Assembly (NCBI GenBank): GCA_947652115.1
Contig: OX393561.1
Location: forward strand, 1,865,318 to 1,929,317
DNA length: 64,000 bases
Direction: 5' to 3'
Source: Blastomussa wellsi
Lineage: Eukaryota > Cnidaria > Anthozoa > Scleractinia > Plerogyridae
Positions 1 through 12,200 of the stretch are shown piece after piece; the stretch's first letter is position 1; every line of letters starts with the position of its first letter. The position numbers and the translations under genes are program-made. The notes below the pieces were generated by a model. It was given only the letters and a program-made list of their open reading frames with translations, did not search any database and was not told the DNA's origin.

Positions 1-95
1 GTTTGATTTGATTTCAGTTGTGCTATACAGTGTCCCCAATTAGTACGCCAGTGTAAGATACAGGTGAGACTCAAATAATGTTCATTATTATTAAA
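1..95 (+). mobile_element. 3' tail of a non-LTR retrotransposon
   Basis: The segment around GTGTCCCCAATTAGTACG, followed by ACTCAAATAATGTTCATTATT, matches the reverse complement of 24700-24785. That second copy retains AATAAAGTTC and the same ATT-rich end. Short simple-repeat 3' ends of this kind are typical of 5'-truncated LINEs. The left end is cut by the window. Confidence 0.55.
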
Positions 96-1854
96 TCGAA
101 ATTACTCGCTGCAATCATACGGCACAATAGAAATTGCTCGGGCGTTATTACTGCGCACGAAAATTCATCTCTTCGAATTGTTCATTGTAAAAGGGAGCTT
201 CATAAAAGCAAAGAAATTCTCCAAACACCGAGAAGAGAGTTGAAAATACGAGGCGCAGCGGAGTATTTTGACGAGCTTTGCGATGTTTGGAAATGTGATT
301 AAACACTCTCTTGAGTGACGACGAAAGAAAATCGTAAAAATCTATGCTAATTAAGAACACATTTCCAAACCACAATCACGGTTCTGATTTCCTTTGTTTT
401 AATTTAATATAGATAAGTTTGAGGTTTTCCCAAAATTTTTTAACAAAAGATGCTCCACTGGCGCGCTTCCTGTTGGAGCTACGCTATAAACAGCAATGAA
501 ATACCAAACCATTTCACTTTCGTTGAGATAGGCGTGATTTGTTATGTAACCATGTTATTTTCACGTGTGAAGATATCATGTTATCTCGCGAAAGCTCATC
601 TGGTATTTCACTGGTGTTTATATACTAAAAAATGTTAAAACTATTTACACAGCTAAAAACGTTTATGAAAGGAATAAAAAACAAACGTTTTACTAAGTCA
701 TCTTGAGGGTGAATTCTTTGCACAGCTCAATCTTTTCACGAGCGTAGGGTTAAGGGGTTATTCGCGTCCCAGTCTGAACAAACAAGTCCATTGTTATGTT
801 TTAAAACTGTTTCCCTCGGGAATAACCTAAAATATAAGCAGTGTACGTACGGACGGTTTCCTTTTACGACGTTCACAGCCCTAAAGGTGACTTATTTTTG
901 TTGTTTTGTCGTTGTCAAAAGGTTTAATTACGGACACACTCCCTCTCGTGGTTCTTCAGTGTCATCTCAAAGGTCAGCTGCGGCTTTTCCTCGCTAGTTT
1001 TAACCTGCCTACCCTCCCTATAATTTTTCACTGTCTATGGTTTTCAATAAACTGAATTTTTTTGTACAAACTCGAGCGTCTCGAATTTAAACGTGGCCCC
1101 TTTTTTCGCCCATTGAAGCTGTTATTGAACCTAGTACTTAGTTTTTCCATTTAAGGCAAGATATTCCATTCTTGTTTCTCCTCGGCTTCTCCGCGCAAGC
1201 AGTAGTATTAGTGCAAATAAAAGACATTTTCGTTTTGTTTGAAATTATTTTTAAATATTTTTTCCAACACGCGATTGAATTAGAAAGTATTGAGATTGCT
1301 TCCTTCTCTACAAGGAAATTTCACAATTTGTACACGGAACAGTAAAATTGTGTGATATTTTCACACCCTTGCGAAAAATTCGTGCCTTGCTTACTCATGG
1401 TCAAAACGTATGCGTCGTAAGCGCAAAGAAATGTAGAAACTTCACTTAAAAATGAAGGGTTTTTTGTATGCTTATGCCCTAAATCTGAGCCCGCGATCTG
1501 GTCATGTGATACTGGTCAGCGGATACCTTCTCTTGACAGCTGTCAATTGACCATAACATGGCAAATATATAAACTTATGGCAACCTTTAAAAATATTAAC
1601 CAGGTCGAACTCTGAACTACAGCCGCCATATTGATATTTGGGGCGACGTCGTACGTACGGACGTAAGGATGTTACGGACGTACGTTTTTCGCACGCGCCC
1701 ACGAGCATGCCGCCTTCCATTTTGACCATGAGGAATGAAAGGCATGGTTCTCCTGTTTGTAGTTTGTATGCGCGCTTAGTTCTTCTATTTCTATAGGTAT
1801 GGGGCTCCGCTCTGCGGCCCTTCGGATAAAATATGATTTTCTGCTTACTGTCGG
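96..1854. other. Intergenic, nothing recognised
   Basis: AT-rich, with stops in all frames at short spacing. No coding similarity, RNA gene or clear repeat was seen; short ORFs here have no protein-like composition. Confidence 0.5.
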
Positions 1855-2050
1855 GGAAGCAGGCTTGGCGCAGTTGGTAGCGTACTTGCGCTCGCCTTCA
1901 ACCGATGTGGCCCGGGTTCGATTCCCGGCCCCGGCGTTATATGTGGGCTGAGTTTTTTGGTTCTCTACTCTGCTCCGAGAGTTTTTCTCCGTGTCCTCCG
2001 GTTTTCCCCTCTTCACAAAAGAAAATCAATCTTTACATTTGATTGCAAAG
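1855..2050 (+). mobile_element. tRNA-derived SINE, family A
   Basis: Pol III box A (TGGCGCAGTTGG, 1866-1877) and box B (GGTTCGATTCC, 1915-1925) are both present. The body (GTGGGCTGAG, GGTTCTC, GCTCCGAGAGTTTTTCTCCG) recurs at 8068, 25932, 28845 and 35775. This copy has the clearest promoter of the family. Confidence 0.75.
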
Positions 2051-2855
2051 ATTTGACATTTGATCGCAAAGATTAATTGTCTAATTCCTCTGGGATATCC
2101 TCCAAAGATGTGGACTGCTCGATTGTTTTATTTAGTGCATACAGCTGAACTAAAACAAAGGGATTATCCTAGATGTTTGCTTCTACGATAAAAAGACGTC
2201 CATTTTAACAACGTTTGAAGATTTTACTTCGAACCCTAAATTGTGTTTAATTCAGTAGAATTAGGGCTCCTCTGTTTTGTTCTGTGCGATGCGAAGAAAA
2301 ACACTTCGCCTTTCCATTGAGATTTCCAATTTTTTTCCACTTCAGGAGTGCTATAAGAGTCTTGTAGAAAACAAATATCTGCTTTATCTTTCATTAACCC
2401 CTTGAATGCCGAATTTACTGTATTTTACCGCATTTTTTCAAGCTAAATGCGTACAAGCCAAAATTTTGACTTTTTTTAGTTCTGATTTTTTTCTTGCATC
2501 TTCTCGGCCTCTGTTTTCTCGCTACCTTCTCAATTCTCCTCATAGCCTTCCCAGCTGTTGGAAAAGTTCTGATTATGACTTAACTTTTTAACTTGTAAAC
2601 TTTTTTATTTGTAGTCCCCAGCCCTAGTGAAACAAAGCAATGTTATTTTCCGTCTAATTTTTTTTTGGAATTCTTAAAAATTGTAAACATAAGTATTTTC
2701 TTGAATAAGCATTTAAAATTACTATTATTATGTGCGTTCATATGAGTGCATAATTTATTAAATTTTCTTAGGTGATTGCCTTATCGAGCCTTAGAATCAT
2801 CGACACGAAGCATCAACATCAGTTCTTTTAGCAATGCAACAGTTATGAAAACATA
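2051..2855. other. Upstream region of the GPCR gene
   Basis: AT-rich with T-tracts. No canonical TATA-initiator pair could be singled out. It may hold the promoter and 5' UTR, but nothing definite is visible. Confidence 0.4.
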
Positions 2856-3749
2856 ATGGATCGTCTTCCTGCATCAGACTGCATTCCATGGCTTGTTGTA
2901 CTGATCTCTGAAAGTCTGGCAATAGTCATCCTTAATGTTATCACGATTATTGTATTTATGAAGCAGCGCCAGCTACAGCGCTGGAGTACATACTTACTCA
3001 TCCATCTGGCGATGGTCGACCTGTTAGTTGGGGCAGTCTCAGGACCTCTGCAGATTGAAATAAACATGAAGATGTTTTGCGATTTATGGGAGCACAGTTG
3101 GAACATTCGTGCAAAACGTGCATTAATGCATTTATTTTCCTTTACCTCTCTTGAAAATCTGGTTTTTGTTTCATTAGAACGACTGCACGCGACATTTTGT
3201 CCATTCAGGCATCGTTTCATAAGCAAATGGGTTTATGGAGTAACAATCACTATCATATGGTTAACGGCTACAGTCAGGGAATTGGTTCAAATTTTGTTTG
3301 AAGAAACAGGACATTCGCCTCCTTTTATTAATTACACCTTGTATCTTTCTGTTTATGTTATTTCAGTTTTTGTTATTTGTTTATCTTACATGCTAATAAT
3401 TGTCAAAGTTCGGTGCAGTCGTCCCATTCATCGCCATGGTGCAGCTAAAAGAGAAAGAAAGCTTACCGGCACCTCACTGATTGTTGCGCTTGTCTCTTTA
3501 CTGCTTTGGTTGCCAGTGATTATGTCAGTAATTATGCGTGCACTTAATACCCAGTCAACTCTGAGCCTTTCCTTGCGGTCACAGTTTCATAATAGCATGG
3601 TAGCAGTTACATTATTCTTGGCCAACTCGATAGTTAATCCAATAATTTACGCCCTGCGAATGCCAGAGTTCAGAGCAGGTGCATCACAAATATTGCGCAG
3701 GGGTCGCAACCATGTTAGCCCAATGGATTTGAGATTTCGCAAACTTTAG
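2856..3749 (+). CDS. Class A (rhodopsin-like) GPCR, intronless, orphan
   Basis: 297 residues with seven hydrophobic segments. Landmarks: Asn27 in TM1, LAMVDLL with Asp55 in TM2, ERL at 108-110 in place of DRY after TM3, Trp135 in TM4, LWLP at 217-220 in TM6 and NPIIY at 261-265 in TM7. The C-terminal tail is short and basic. TM5 (about 160-184) has no proline, and the short loop before it has no cysteine, so the usual TM3-loop disulphide cannot form. Those absences are typical of the melanocortin, lysophospholipid and cannabinoid receptor group, and such single-exon receptors are numerous in cnidarians. Ligand unknown. The start is the first ATG after several stops; no signal peptide is seen. 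An AATAAA at 3885-3890 could end the transcript. Confidence 0.9.
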   Translation: MDRLPASDCIPWLVVLISESLAIVILNVITIIVFMKQRQLQRWSTYLLIHLAMVDLLVGAVSGPLQIEINMKMFCDLWEHSWNIRAKRALMHLFSFTSLENLVFVSLERLHATFCPFRHRFISKWVYGVTITIIWLTATVRELVQILFEETGHSPPFINYTLYLSVYVISVFVICLSYMLIIVKVRCSRPIHRHGAAKRERKLTGTSLIVALVSLLLWLPVIMSVIMRALNTQSTLSLSLRSQFHNSMVAVTLFLANSIVNPIIYALRMPEFRAGASQILRRGRNHVSPMDLRFRKL

Positions 3750-3884
3750 TACAGCTAAGAGCGTGCAGCGCTGATCACTTATAAATTTTTCAATCTTTGC
3801 CTATTTTTTAAACACAGGAAGTAGTAGTTTAGGGTGTATTGGTTGGTCCATATTTTAGGCAGGAGCCTCATTAGTGGGGGTAGG

Positions 3885-3890
3885 AATAAA
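3885..3890 (+). terminator. Candidate polyadenylation signal of the GPCR gene
   Basis: AATAAA about 135 bases downstream of the GPCR stop codon on the same strand. Position is suitable; no further support. Confidence 0.35.
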
Positions 3891-4512
3891 TTAACCTCAT
3901 TGACGCCATTGGCTGTTGTGTTTTTTCTCACAATGCAAAGGGTTTAATTAAAGTATAACCAGTTTGTCGAAGTTGTCAGCCAGGAGAAGCAAAATTCGCA
4001 AACTCTTTTTAGCCTTGCGTTTTCAAGCGAAAAGGATATGTTTTACTATTAAGCTCACTCAAGTGCGTAGAGTACAAAACCATTGTTCGAAAACAAAAAC
4101 GTCTTGCGAAAGATAAATACAGAATGGATTGCTCCGGTAGTGATTTCGAAGAAAATGGAAGAGCCAACAAATTAAACCCCTTCTTCCACAATGATAAATG
4201 GTTGAAGGTCTAAGGTAGTAATGATGGATAATAATAGTTGTAATTATGACAATCCTGTTTATAGATGGCATAGATAGATATTTTAGTGTACCGAGATATT
4301 AGTGACTTTTACCGAACTATTTCATATTTCGTATATTATTTAGTTCTATAATTTAAACAAATCTGTTTAGTGAAAGCTTGTAAAATTTTGTTTAGAGAAG
4401 AGTTTTAAATATTGTGATCAGTTATAAATATAACATCGAGTTATTATCTTATTTGCTGTAGCCGGCGTTCCGAGCCAGGAGTAAATTTGTTGTACTTAAT
4501 TTCTTACTAAAG

Positions 4513-4733
4513 CAGGAGCCCATGAGAAGGAGCCTCCATTCGTACTTTGTCCTTGAGTCAACCCTGCCCTGTATCTTTTTATTTTTAGAACAATGAGATT
4601 TCACATGATTGGCTATTACAAAAACACCCGCGAAAACCACAGTGGGAGGTGCTTCTAAAAATAAAAAGATACGGGACAGGGTTGACTCAGATGGTCAGTA
4701 TGGGAGATGGAGGCTCCTTCTCATGGGCTCCTG
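4513..4733. mobile_element. Foldback MITE with 7-bp target duplication
   Basis: Arms of about 80 bases (4513-4590 and 4652-4733), starting CAGGAGCCCATGAGAAGGAG and mirrored with few mismatches. The right arm has a short extra segment. ACTAAAG is repeated at 4506-4512 and 4734-4740. Intergenic, with a 60-bp spacer and no ORF. Confidence 0.75.
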
Positions 4734-4889
4734 ACTAAAGGTGTAAATATTTGATTGATTGGCAAATAATTTAATATCAAGAGAAACGGTGGTTTTGTTA
4801 ACAGACATCGGAAGTGTTTAATTCCTGATTCAGAAATAGTTATGAAAATATATATTAGTAAAATTTAGTAATATATATGACTGGATTTA

Positions 4890-4946
4890 TGTAAACCGCC
4901 CACGTTTTCTACGAGCGCCTGCTGCGCCTCGTTGACTATTCGCTCA

Positions 4947-4978
<32 letters not shown>

Positions 4979-4985
4979 ATAGTTC
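4890..4985 (+). repeat. Interspersed repeat shared with 22294-22384
   Basis: Shares CGCTCATAGAAAAC, CGAGTAGTCTAATTGTT-type and GCGCCTCGTTGACTATTCGC blocks with the second copy. Intergenic. Family unknown; probably the end of a MITE. Confidence 0.45.
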
Positions 4986-6593
4986 ACCACAAAATTTTCT
5001 CCGATTCTGATTGGTTTAATCAAACAAAATTTGATTTTAGCGCATTTCTTTCCTGGTGTCGCATTCCTAAATTTCGTATTTCTAAACAGTTGAAATAATC
5101 CAAGATGTTCGCTTTTGAATGCGCGCGAGGAAGAAAATATAGTGCTGAACAATAAAGAAAATGGAGTATTTTTGTCTCGGAACTATCGGTCAGATGATTA
5201 CCCCTTGAAGCTTCGCGCGGGGCAACTACCAGCCGATAGTTCTTCGACAGCCCTCTATCATTAAAATACAAATCTCAAGCTCATTATCAACTTGTCGTTC
5301 TAATCACATCTTGTACTATAATAATATTCCAACCTAAGGAAGATTTAAGGCACGTTACATTGACGTTAGAGTAAAAGTTAGTGCAATTCTTATCGAGAGG
5401 TTATGGATCCATGGACCAAATGTTTATTCTCCTGTTCACAGGCTGTATAAATGGGTAGCACAGAGCTTAATTGTTGTGGGGTAGGGTTGGTGAGGGACCT
5501 GCTATAAGCCAGCATCCGAAGAGAGGGAAGTAGAAACACCCCTAGTCACTTCTACAGAATCCCCCAAAAGCGCTGGCCCAATGAACCGCAAAACACGAAC
5601 GCGGACTACTTTGTCTACTGCTCAAGTACAACCTTTGCAAAAGAAAAATGGTTTCTGTTTACACTTTGTTGCGGCAGCATTCAAGACAAACCGTTTATTT
5701 TCTGCATCGGCGGAAAACAACTTTGAGCGTGAGAGCCCACCCTTCTGAACAGGGACACTGCCTAGCTAAACCGCCGTCAGTTCTTAAGGCAAGATGTGGA
5801 CTGTATATACAGCAGAAATGTCCTAAGCTCGTTCAGGGCTCTAAAAATGTGTAAGAGTAGTGTTTTTTAAGGGATTGGGGAAGGTAAAATATCCATTCCA
5901 GCACTAAATTATTATTATTTCGCATATATCAGCAAAGTATTCTACCGCCTCTGAAACAGTGACGTTTTGTATGTAAAACAATGTAATTCCCTTTTCACCT
6001 CGTAAAAATACTTCGTAAATGGCTTCAGATTTTGATGGATGAGTTTTAGGATTGTCTGGAGATTCCTGTCTACATTTCTTTCGGCAAATGGTCGAGAGGG
6101 TCAGATATATAAGGGTAAGTACAAAGGTAATTTTTGCGCGATTCTCTTGTCGTTCCTCGTATAAATGTAAGTTGTTTGTTTCTTGTGGTCGGAAATCGAT
6201 CCGTTTACCGTTTGTTGTGTGAATAATTTACTGAAACAGGGCTTCATGAGATCAGGCACTTCTCATCGGTTTGTTGCAGTGGAATTACAGAATTTTATTG
6301 TATTTGTGATGCCTATCCTCCGCAACGGCCTCTTTCATTTTAAGTCGGGGAAGGGGGGGGGGCAGGACCTCGTTGAAGCGGAAATACCGTTGGGCGAAGA
6401 AAAAATTGATAAGAATCCTAAACAAAGCCTCTAGCCATGATAACAATGAAGTCTATTGTCAAGGATAAGAATGAAAGGATATTTATATGAGGTGCTGGAC
6501 GCCTGAAATGGGGAGCTGGGGAGAGGCGAAAGAAACAGGGCAGCGCTTAATCACAGGAATGGCTCCGGGCTCGGAATGCACTGGGAACGAGTT

Positions 6594-6725
6594 TGGTTAG
6601 CTAAATTAGGCTACAAAATCACCCTGGTTAGCCTATTATAACACTGCGGTTAGCCTATCAAGCAATCCGGTTAGCCTACTTTTGCATTCCAGTTAGCCTA
6701 CTAAGCACTGCGGTTATGCGGTGAG
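6594..6725 (+). repeat. Degenerate tandem repeat, 21-22-bp unit
   Basis: Units like GGTTAGCCTATTATAACACT recur about five times with GGTTAGCCTA or CAGTTAGCCTA starts. Intergenic, upstream of a tRNA-like sequence. Confidence 0.65.
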
Positions 6726-6786
6726 CTCTCAAGAATGGTAAGGGTAACACGATAAATTCTTACAATTTTCCGTGTTCGGCAGCCGG

Positions 6787-6860
6787 GCATTGGTAGTGTA
6801 GTGGTTAGTGGGAATAGCTGTGATCTGAGTGACCCGGGATCGATTCCACCTCTGTGCTTT
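6787..6860 (+). ncRNA. tRNA-like sequence or SINE head, probably a pseudogene
   Basis: TGGTAGTGTAGTGGTTAG resembles the D-arm and box A of a tRNA, and GGGATCGATTCC resembles a T-arm and box B. I could not pair a convincing acceptor stem, so it is more likely a relic or a SINE head than a working tRNA gene. Confidence 0.4.
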
Positions 6861-7139
6861 TATAATTGACTTTGTTTTTTCTCTTTATTAGACGAAAAAA
6901 TCAAAGACTTAAAAAATTTAAGTGTCCCGGAGGGGCTGAGGGGCTGCATTTAACGCCATGTAAGAAACAGCGCGGAGCCTCGAGAGAAAGGAAAACGATG
7001 CTCGCTCCAATATTTTTTCATTCTTCCTTTTCTTTTCCTGTTTTCTAGATGTATCATTGAAGGAGCCTCTGCGGAGGAGAGAGAGGTTGACCCCAAAACA
7101 ACCACAAGGAAAACATAAAACAAATTTTGAAACATATGT

Positions 7140-7664
7140 ATGAAAATATAAGCAGTTTATTAAGAAGTTATATTCAAATTATCTCTTCAACTCAGCCACA
7201 CTTATAATAATTATCTTGATCTGATAAGACCTTGTCAAGTCAATTATTTATAAAAGAACCCTAAAATTAAATGGAAACTAAACTTACACTTCTGAGCAGT
7301 AAGTACTATTGCAAAATATGCGCGGTATTACAAAAGATATATGGCCCCATGAATTTGGACAAGGGCAGTTTCAGAATTCAATAATATCTTGCCTCGGGTA
7401 AAAACATGTAGCTTAAGTTTAGATAAATGAAAAGTTTGACACAAAATAAAGAAAATAGAAAACAGCTATAACCGTGTACTACCCTAACAAACTAAAACAT
7501 TTAGTTTAGTTACTTTTTAGTCAGCAGTTTATCCAAGGTATCAATAATCAACAATTTCTAAGTGCTACCTGCGAACTTCAAACTTACACGGATTTACATA
7601 AATGTTCAAACTACGAAAGCACATTAAAAGTTTTATTGATGGCCTCTGTGCTGGTGTCCTGTGT
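7140..7664 (-). other. Probable 3' UTR of the MAM/LDLa gene
   Basis: About 520 bases downstream of the stop. The minus strand carries AATAAA at 7156-7161, a plausible poly(A) signal. A second AATAAA lies at 7632-7637, only about 30 bases after the stop, and could give a very short alternative 3' end. Neither is confirmed by a transcript. Confidence 0.45.
7156..7161 (-). terminator. Candidate polyadenylation signal AATAAA
   Basis: TTTATT on the given strand reads AATAAA on the minus strand, about 500 bases after the stop codon of the large gene. It is placed as expected for a 3' UTR end, but it is one of two candidates. Confidence 0.4.
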
Positions 7665-9260
7665 TTAGTACTTGGAGAGGTCATCTTCAAGGTACGGATC
7701 TTGGTACAGAGGGTTCGCCATGGACGTCGCTCCACCCTTTTCAGACTGAAATGCAAAGAAACAAGGCAACTTGTTAGTAACATCTACTCTTTCAAATGCC
7801 ACTTACAGCCTTGCTAAGAACACCTGAAATATTTCAGGAATGTTGATTGTGTAGTGACCAATCGCAGCAAAGTTCAGGGCACGCGAACAAACCTCAAAAA
7901 TACAAACTAATTACCGTTGCTGTTTGCGGTTTAGTTTTCTCACATCTGATTGGCTCGGCCTTTGTAACACAATAACATTTCTGGTGTTCACGGTTTTCTT
8001 AGCTTGGCTGTAAAATATTGCAAGAATAAGAAGTGAAAAAGATTCGCGTGTTATGGATTGAAGATTTATGCGTGGCGCAGCTTTCAGTGCGCTCGCCTCC
8101 CACCAATGTGGCTCGGGTTCGATATCCAGCCGCGGTGTCGTATGTGGGTCACGTACGCTGTTGATTCTCGTCCTTGCCCCGAGCGTTTTCCTGCGAGTCC
8201 CCGGGGTTTCCTCCCTCCACTAAAAACCCAACCAAATTTCCGATTTGATCTCGACTCATGTGAATTTCGTAACGAGGTGCTGACAGCACGTTGTTAAGTG
8301 TACGTGAGTAAATAAAATGGAAATGTATAGATTATGTTTTCACTTCCACTGTTTTAATGCGCAATCGAGCAAGGCTCGGCAGGATTTTCCAGCCTTAATC
8401 TGAAAAGTGCTCTTGCAAAACCACTGAACAATTTGATAACCAAATACGGCGTAACCGCCCCTAAGCGGACAACCTTGCAATAAAAACATTGCCTTATATG
8501 CTGTGTGTGGCTGGGACCTCAATTGGTAAAAAACTGTTGAATGAGATACCAACTAAGTTCCGAACACTACCAAATTCGTATGATTTTGTTCAATATATTA
8601 GAATCTGAAGACTCGTACGAAGAATTAGAACCCGTTACCTCAAAAGTTAGTAAATACACTCGGTAGCTATTTTTGCTTTTTTGGCCTTCTCATCTTTTCA
8701 TTTGTGTCTTGTTTATCTACCTCTAATCACCTACTACGTTGCCAACCTCAAGTAACTCAAACTCAAACTCTTTCTTGAACCTCCACCCGGCCCATCTCTA
8801 AGTTGAATTGAATTGTCACAAACGAGCACCATGCAGCTAGTGTTGAAACAAGTGACAAGAGGAATACTAATGTTAGAGTAGTCACGAAATTACTGTAGGC
8901 TTACCGCGATACCGAAAGCATCATCTGAAGCAAACATGTTGGTGTCCACATCACTCATGTGAAACTGATAAACAAACGAGCGATAAATGAGTAAGCGAAT
9001 AGCAGAAAATAAGTAAAGGCATTTCAAAAGTATTGTAAGTTGACTTTTTGATAAAACTTCAAATTTGACCAGTCACACGAAAAGGGAGGCGATGAAGTGA
9101 TAAAAAACGGTCACTGATCCCTTCCTCTCTCCCTTCCTCTCTCCCTTCCTCTCGGACACACTTGGCATCACTTACCTCCTCCAGGGGTTGTCCCTCATTA
9201 AAAGAATCGTACACAGGGTTACCAACGCCCTCAGCCATTTCAATTTCTCCTTTGCCTTTC
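7665..9260 (-). CDS. Cytoplasmic tail with two NPxY motifs and stop codon (exons 61-63)
   Basis: Exons 9176-9260, 8905-8964 and 7665-7745; the TAA stop is at 7665-7667. The tail begins [12 protein letters not shown], then [16 protein letters not shown], a short exon [14 protein letters not shown], and [19 protein letters not shown] at the C-terminus. The two NPxY motifs (NPVY, NPLY) are known in LDL-receptor relatives and integrins as PTB-domain and clathrin-adaptor docking sites. Acidic stretches flank both. Each motif sits in its own exon, and exon 62 between them is 60 bases in phase 0, so skipping it would shorten the spacing without frameshift. Confidence 0.93.
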
Positions 9261-12200
9261 CTGTGGTAGTTAAAAAATCGCAAATGACTAAATACGTTCC
9301 TGGAAGTTAAATGAAATTTCACCTCATGCACGGCGAAGAAACTTTGAGAGATTACACACAGTGGTCAATATTTTACCTAATCTGCGAGGTTTCTTTACTT
9401 GTGGGGTCGTAAAACACAGAGAAGAGTGTAAGCTTCTTCCTGTAAATCACAGACAAAAGAATAGCTTGCAATCAGAATTTAATTATTGTAACAATTTACT
9501 CCAGCGAGGGCTGAGTCCAAATAAACGTACGTTTTACGTTGAGACAAAGGAAAAGCGGACTTACTTTTTGCTCTTCATTATAAAGTAGGCCACCACAAGA
9601 ACAACAATGATCAATATGATTCCTGCTGCCACGCCCACACCGATGTAAACTAAACGAGAGAGCAAATTAAAATGAACCTACAAATACAATACAGAACACT
9701 TTTACCCAGATTGGGATTGCTTTAAAGCTTGTACAGTGGAACCCGATTTCTCGAGCCCCTGGATATCTCTCGACCCAAGAGCGGCTTCCTCAGTCCAACA
9801 CTGAAATTTTACCCCCAATTTTTCAAACATTTCCCTTGGACGTTCGAGAGGTTGGAAAACAACTGTACGATCTTTTACTCAGATTTATTACCAAGAAAAG
9901 TGCATTTACTCGTTGGAAGGTAACGGGCCTTATTACTGACACACATGATACTCAGATTGGGGTTGCTTTCAATTTGTTGCTGTCGTTGTCATCTCCAACT
10001 CGGATTTCTTGCCTAAAAAATGTATTTAACTGTGTGGCTTTTTACTTAACTTGAAACACGTTGAATTTTACTTACTAAATCCATCTAAGATTATTGCCTA
10101 ACAAATGGATTTTCCCATGACGACCTAGCTTTATAACCAAAAAAATATAAGTTCACTTACTGGACGATTTACCCTTGGAATTGCCTATTTGTTTTCCAGG
10201 GGTCGGTGGTGCTGTTGGTTCTAAACAAAAGAGAAACACCCTTAATTCATTTCTGGCGATGCGTTGCAACTTGTGTACCATGTCACGTGACCTTGTAAAT
10301 CATTCATGACATTTCCCTCCCCTCCCTACTATTTTTTCTTTCCCCTTCGCTTCTTTTTGCAAACCTAGTAACCTATGGCATAAAAACAAGAATGACTACA
10401 ACTGGGTGATTTAGATATCAACAGGAGGTCGTTCAACGAGCTAAGAGTACTCGAAAATACATGTATCGTCTGTCTATCGCATGGACAAAAGCCCAGAGCA
10501 CAAACAACACGTCGAAATTCCAATTCCGATCTGGAATACACGGCCTCACAAGTGCAGCAAGAAAGGGAATCAATAACCTTGAACAACCTGGACTGGAGGG
10601 TTTATCAATTCATAAATAACTATAGGGAACATTATTTTCTAACGAAAACGTCTGCCTGGCTATATACAATAGAAAACGTCGAGCTTTCGGCTGTCAGACT
10701 GAATGAGAAATGATTGTGTGCGGGTCACTAACCTCCGCAGAGATCTATAATTTGTTTTGAAGACAATGGACACGTGACACGTTTGCTGCAGACATCACTG
10801 ATGTTGACACACTTGCCATTAGTACCACAGGCCACCAGTGATTTGGATTTGTCACACTGTTCGCAACGTGAGCCGACATACCCAGAAGGACACCTGAAAT
10901 ACCATTGAAACATATATAAATTAGTTATTTAACTTTTTTTCTAGCAGCACTGTAGAGAACAGAAAACATTTTTGTAGTCTGCGATTACAGCTGCAAGTGT
11001 ACAGGAGTCCTTCATAAGTTGACAAAAATAACAGAATGCGCAGGCAAAAAGTCTCGCTGATTCTCAGGAAAAGCTAATCAGGTTCAAATACAATACAGGA
11101 ACGGGGTGTAATTTACGGGCCGTTATATAGAGATAATGTTGTTGAATAACGAGTTACGTGACGTGTATGAATTAGTGCACAGTCGGGGAGGAAAGCCCTG
11201 CCTGTTGTGGCCAGTTTTCCATAGTCAAGCTGCTTGGATATTAATCTGTTTTCTTGTACTTTACTTACTTGCACGATCTAGTTTGATTTCCTGTTTTTAT
11301 GCACGTGCCACCATGTAGACAGTATTGGTCAAAACACCCTGTGTAATTGCAATGATACACCATTAATATTAAACTTCATTCTAATTATTTCAACATGATA
11401 AGGTGTGTAGGATGGTCAATGTGTCTACCTACATTTACTCTGTCAGTTTATATTTTACGTGGAAAAACTATATGATACCTGCGTGTATGGGGATTCAAAT
11501 ATCACTTTTTTCGTTATCTAGAAAAGTATACTAACTTATTTGGTTGTCGTGAAGATACAGATATCTGCAGTTGAACATTACACTCATTGTACCAAACGAA
11601 AGAATACATTTCAGTTACAATTCAAAACCAGGTTATAATACCCAATTTCCCCAGGATAGTTAAATCAATAAGAAATAATTATCAGTAAAGTAAGTCTTCA
11701 AAACCAAATCACTTTCTAAAGTGTTCTAGCCATTTACTTCACTCAAAAGAAACGAAACGTTAAAAAGTTCAGCTCTTAACCGTTGACTAAGCACAGTCCG
11801 TTACCTCCGCAGTTGTATTCAATCTGTTGTTTGGAGAAGCTGCAGGTTTTGTTGCCAGAACAGATGGTGTCCTTTGTGATACATGTTCCGGCAGAGCAGG
11901 GCTGTAGTGGTGGCGTCTGATTGGTGCAGTTATTCGGGATCTTTGTGCCGCATTTAGGCCCAGTGTATTCAAATGGACAGCTGAAATATTATAAACAACG
12001 ACCACACTGTTAATTACTTAAAACGAAAATGAGTTAGCTCCGGTTTCTGTAGCATGAAGTGGCTAGGAGTATTTCTACTCCCCCCTGGATGGGATGCTAG
12101 TCCATCGCAGGTTACCCCCCCCCCCCAGTATTCTGTCAGGTTGTCGAAACAACTCATTGATACCCATTTATACTCCTGGAGGGGGAGAGGTACTTTGAAA

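Larger units (their letters stand above)
3891..7139. other. Intergenic between the GPCR and the large gene's 3' end
   Basis: Apart from the foldback element, an interspersed repeat, a tandem repeat and a tRNA-like sequence listed separately, I see no genes. Short ORFs are not conserved-looking. The two flanking genes converge on it. Confidence 0.5.

Noticed and set aside
7602..7817. Plus-strand 71-codon frame near the gene's 3' end
   Set aside because: It overlaps the last coding exon in antisense, with no protein features.
10733..10893. Exon 58 as a pseudo-exon from duplication of exon 54
   Set aside because: At first no EGF opening exon seemed to precede it and the phases clashed. A 70-base exon at 11269-11338 restores the phase, so exon 58 is a normal exon.
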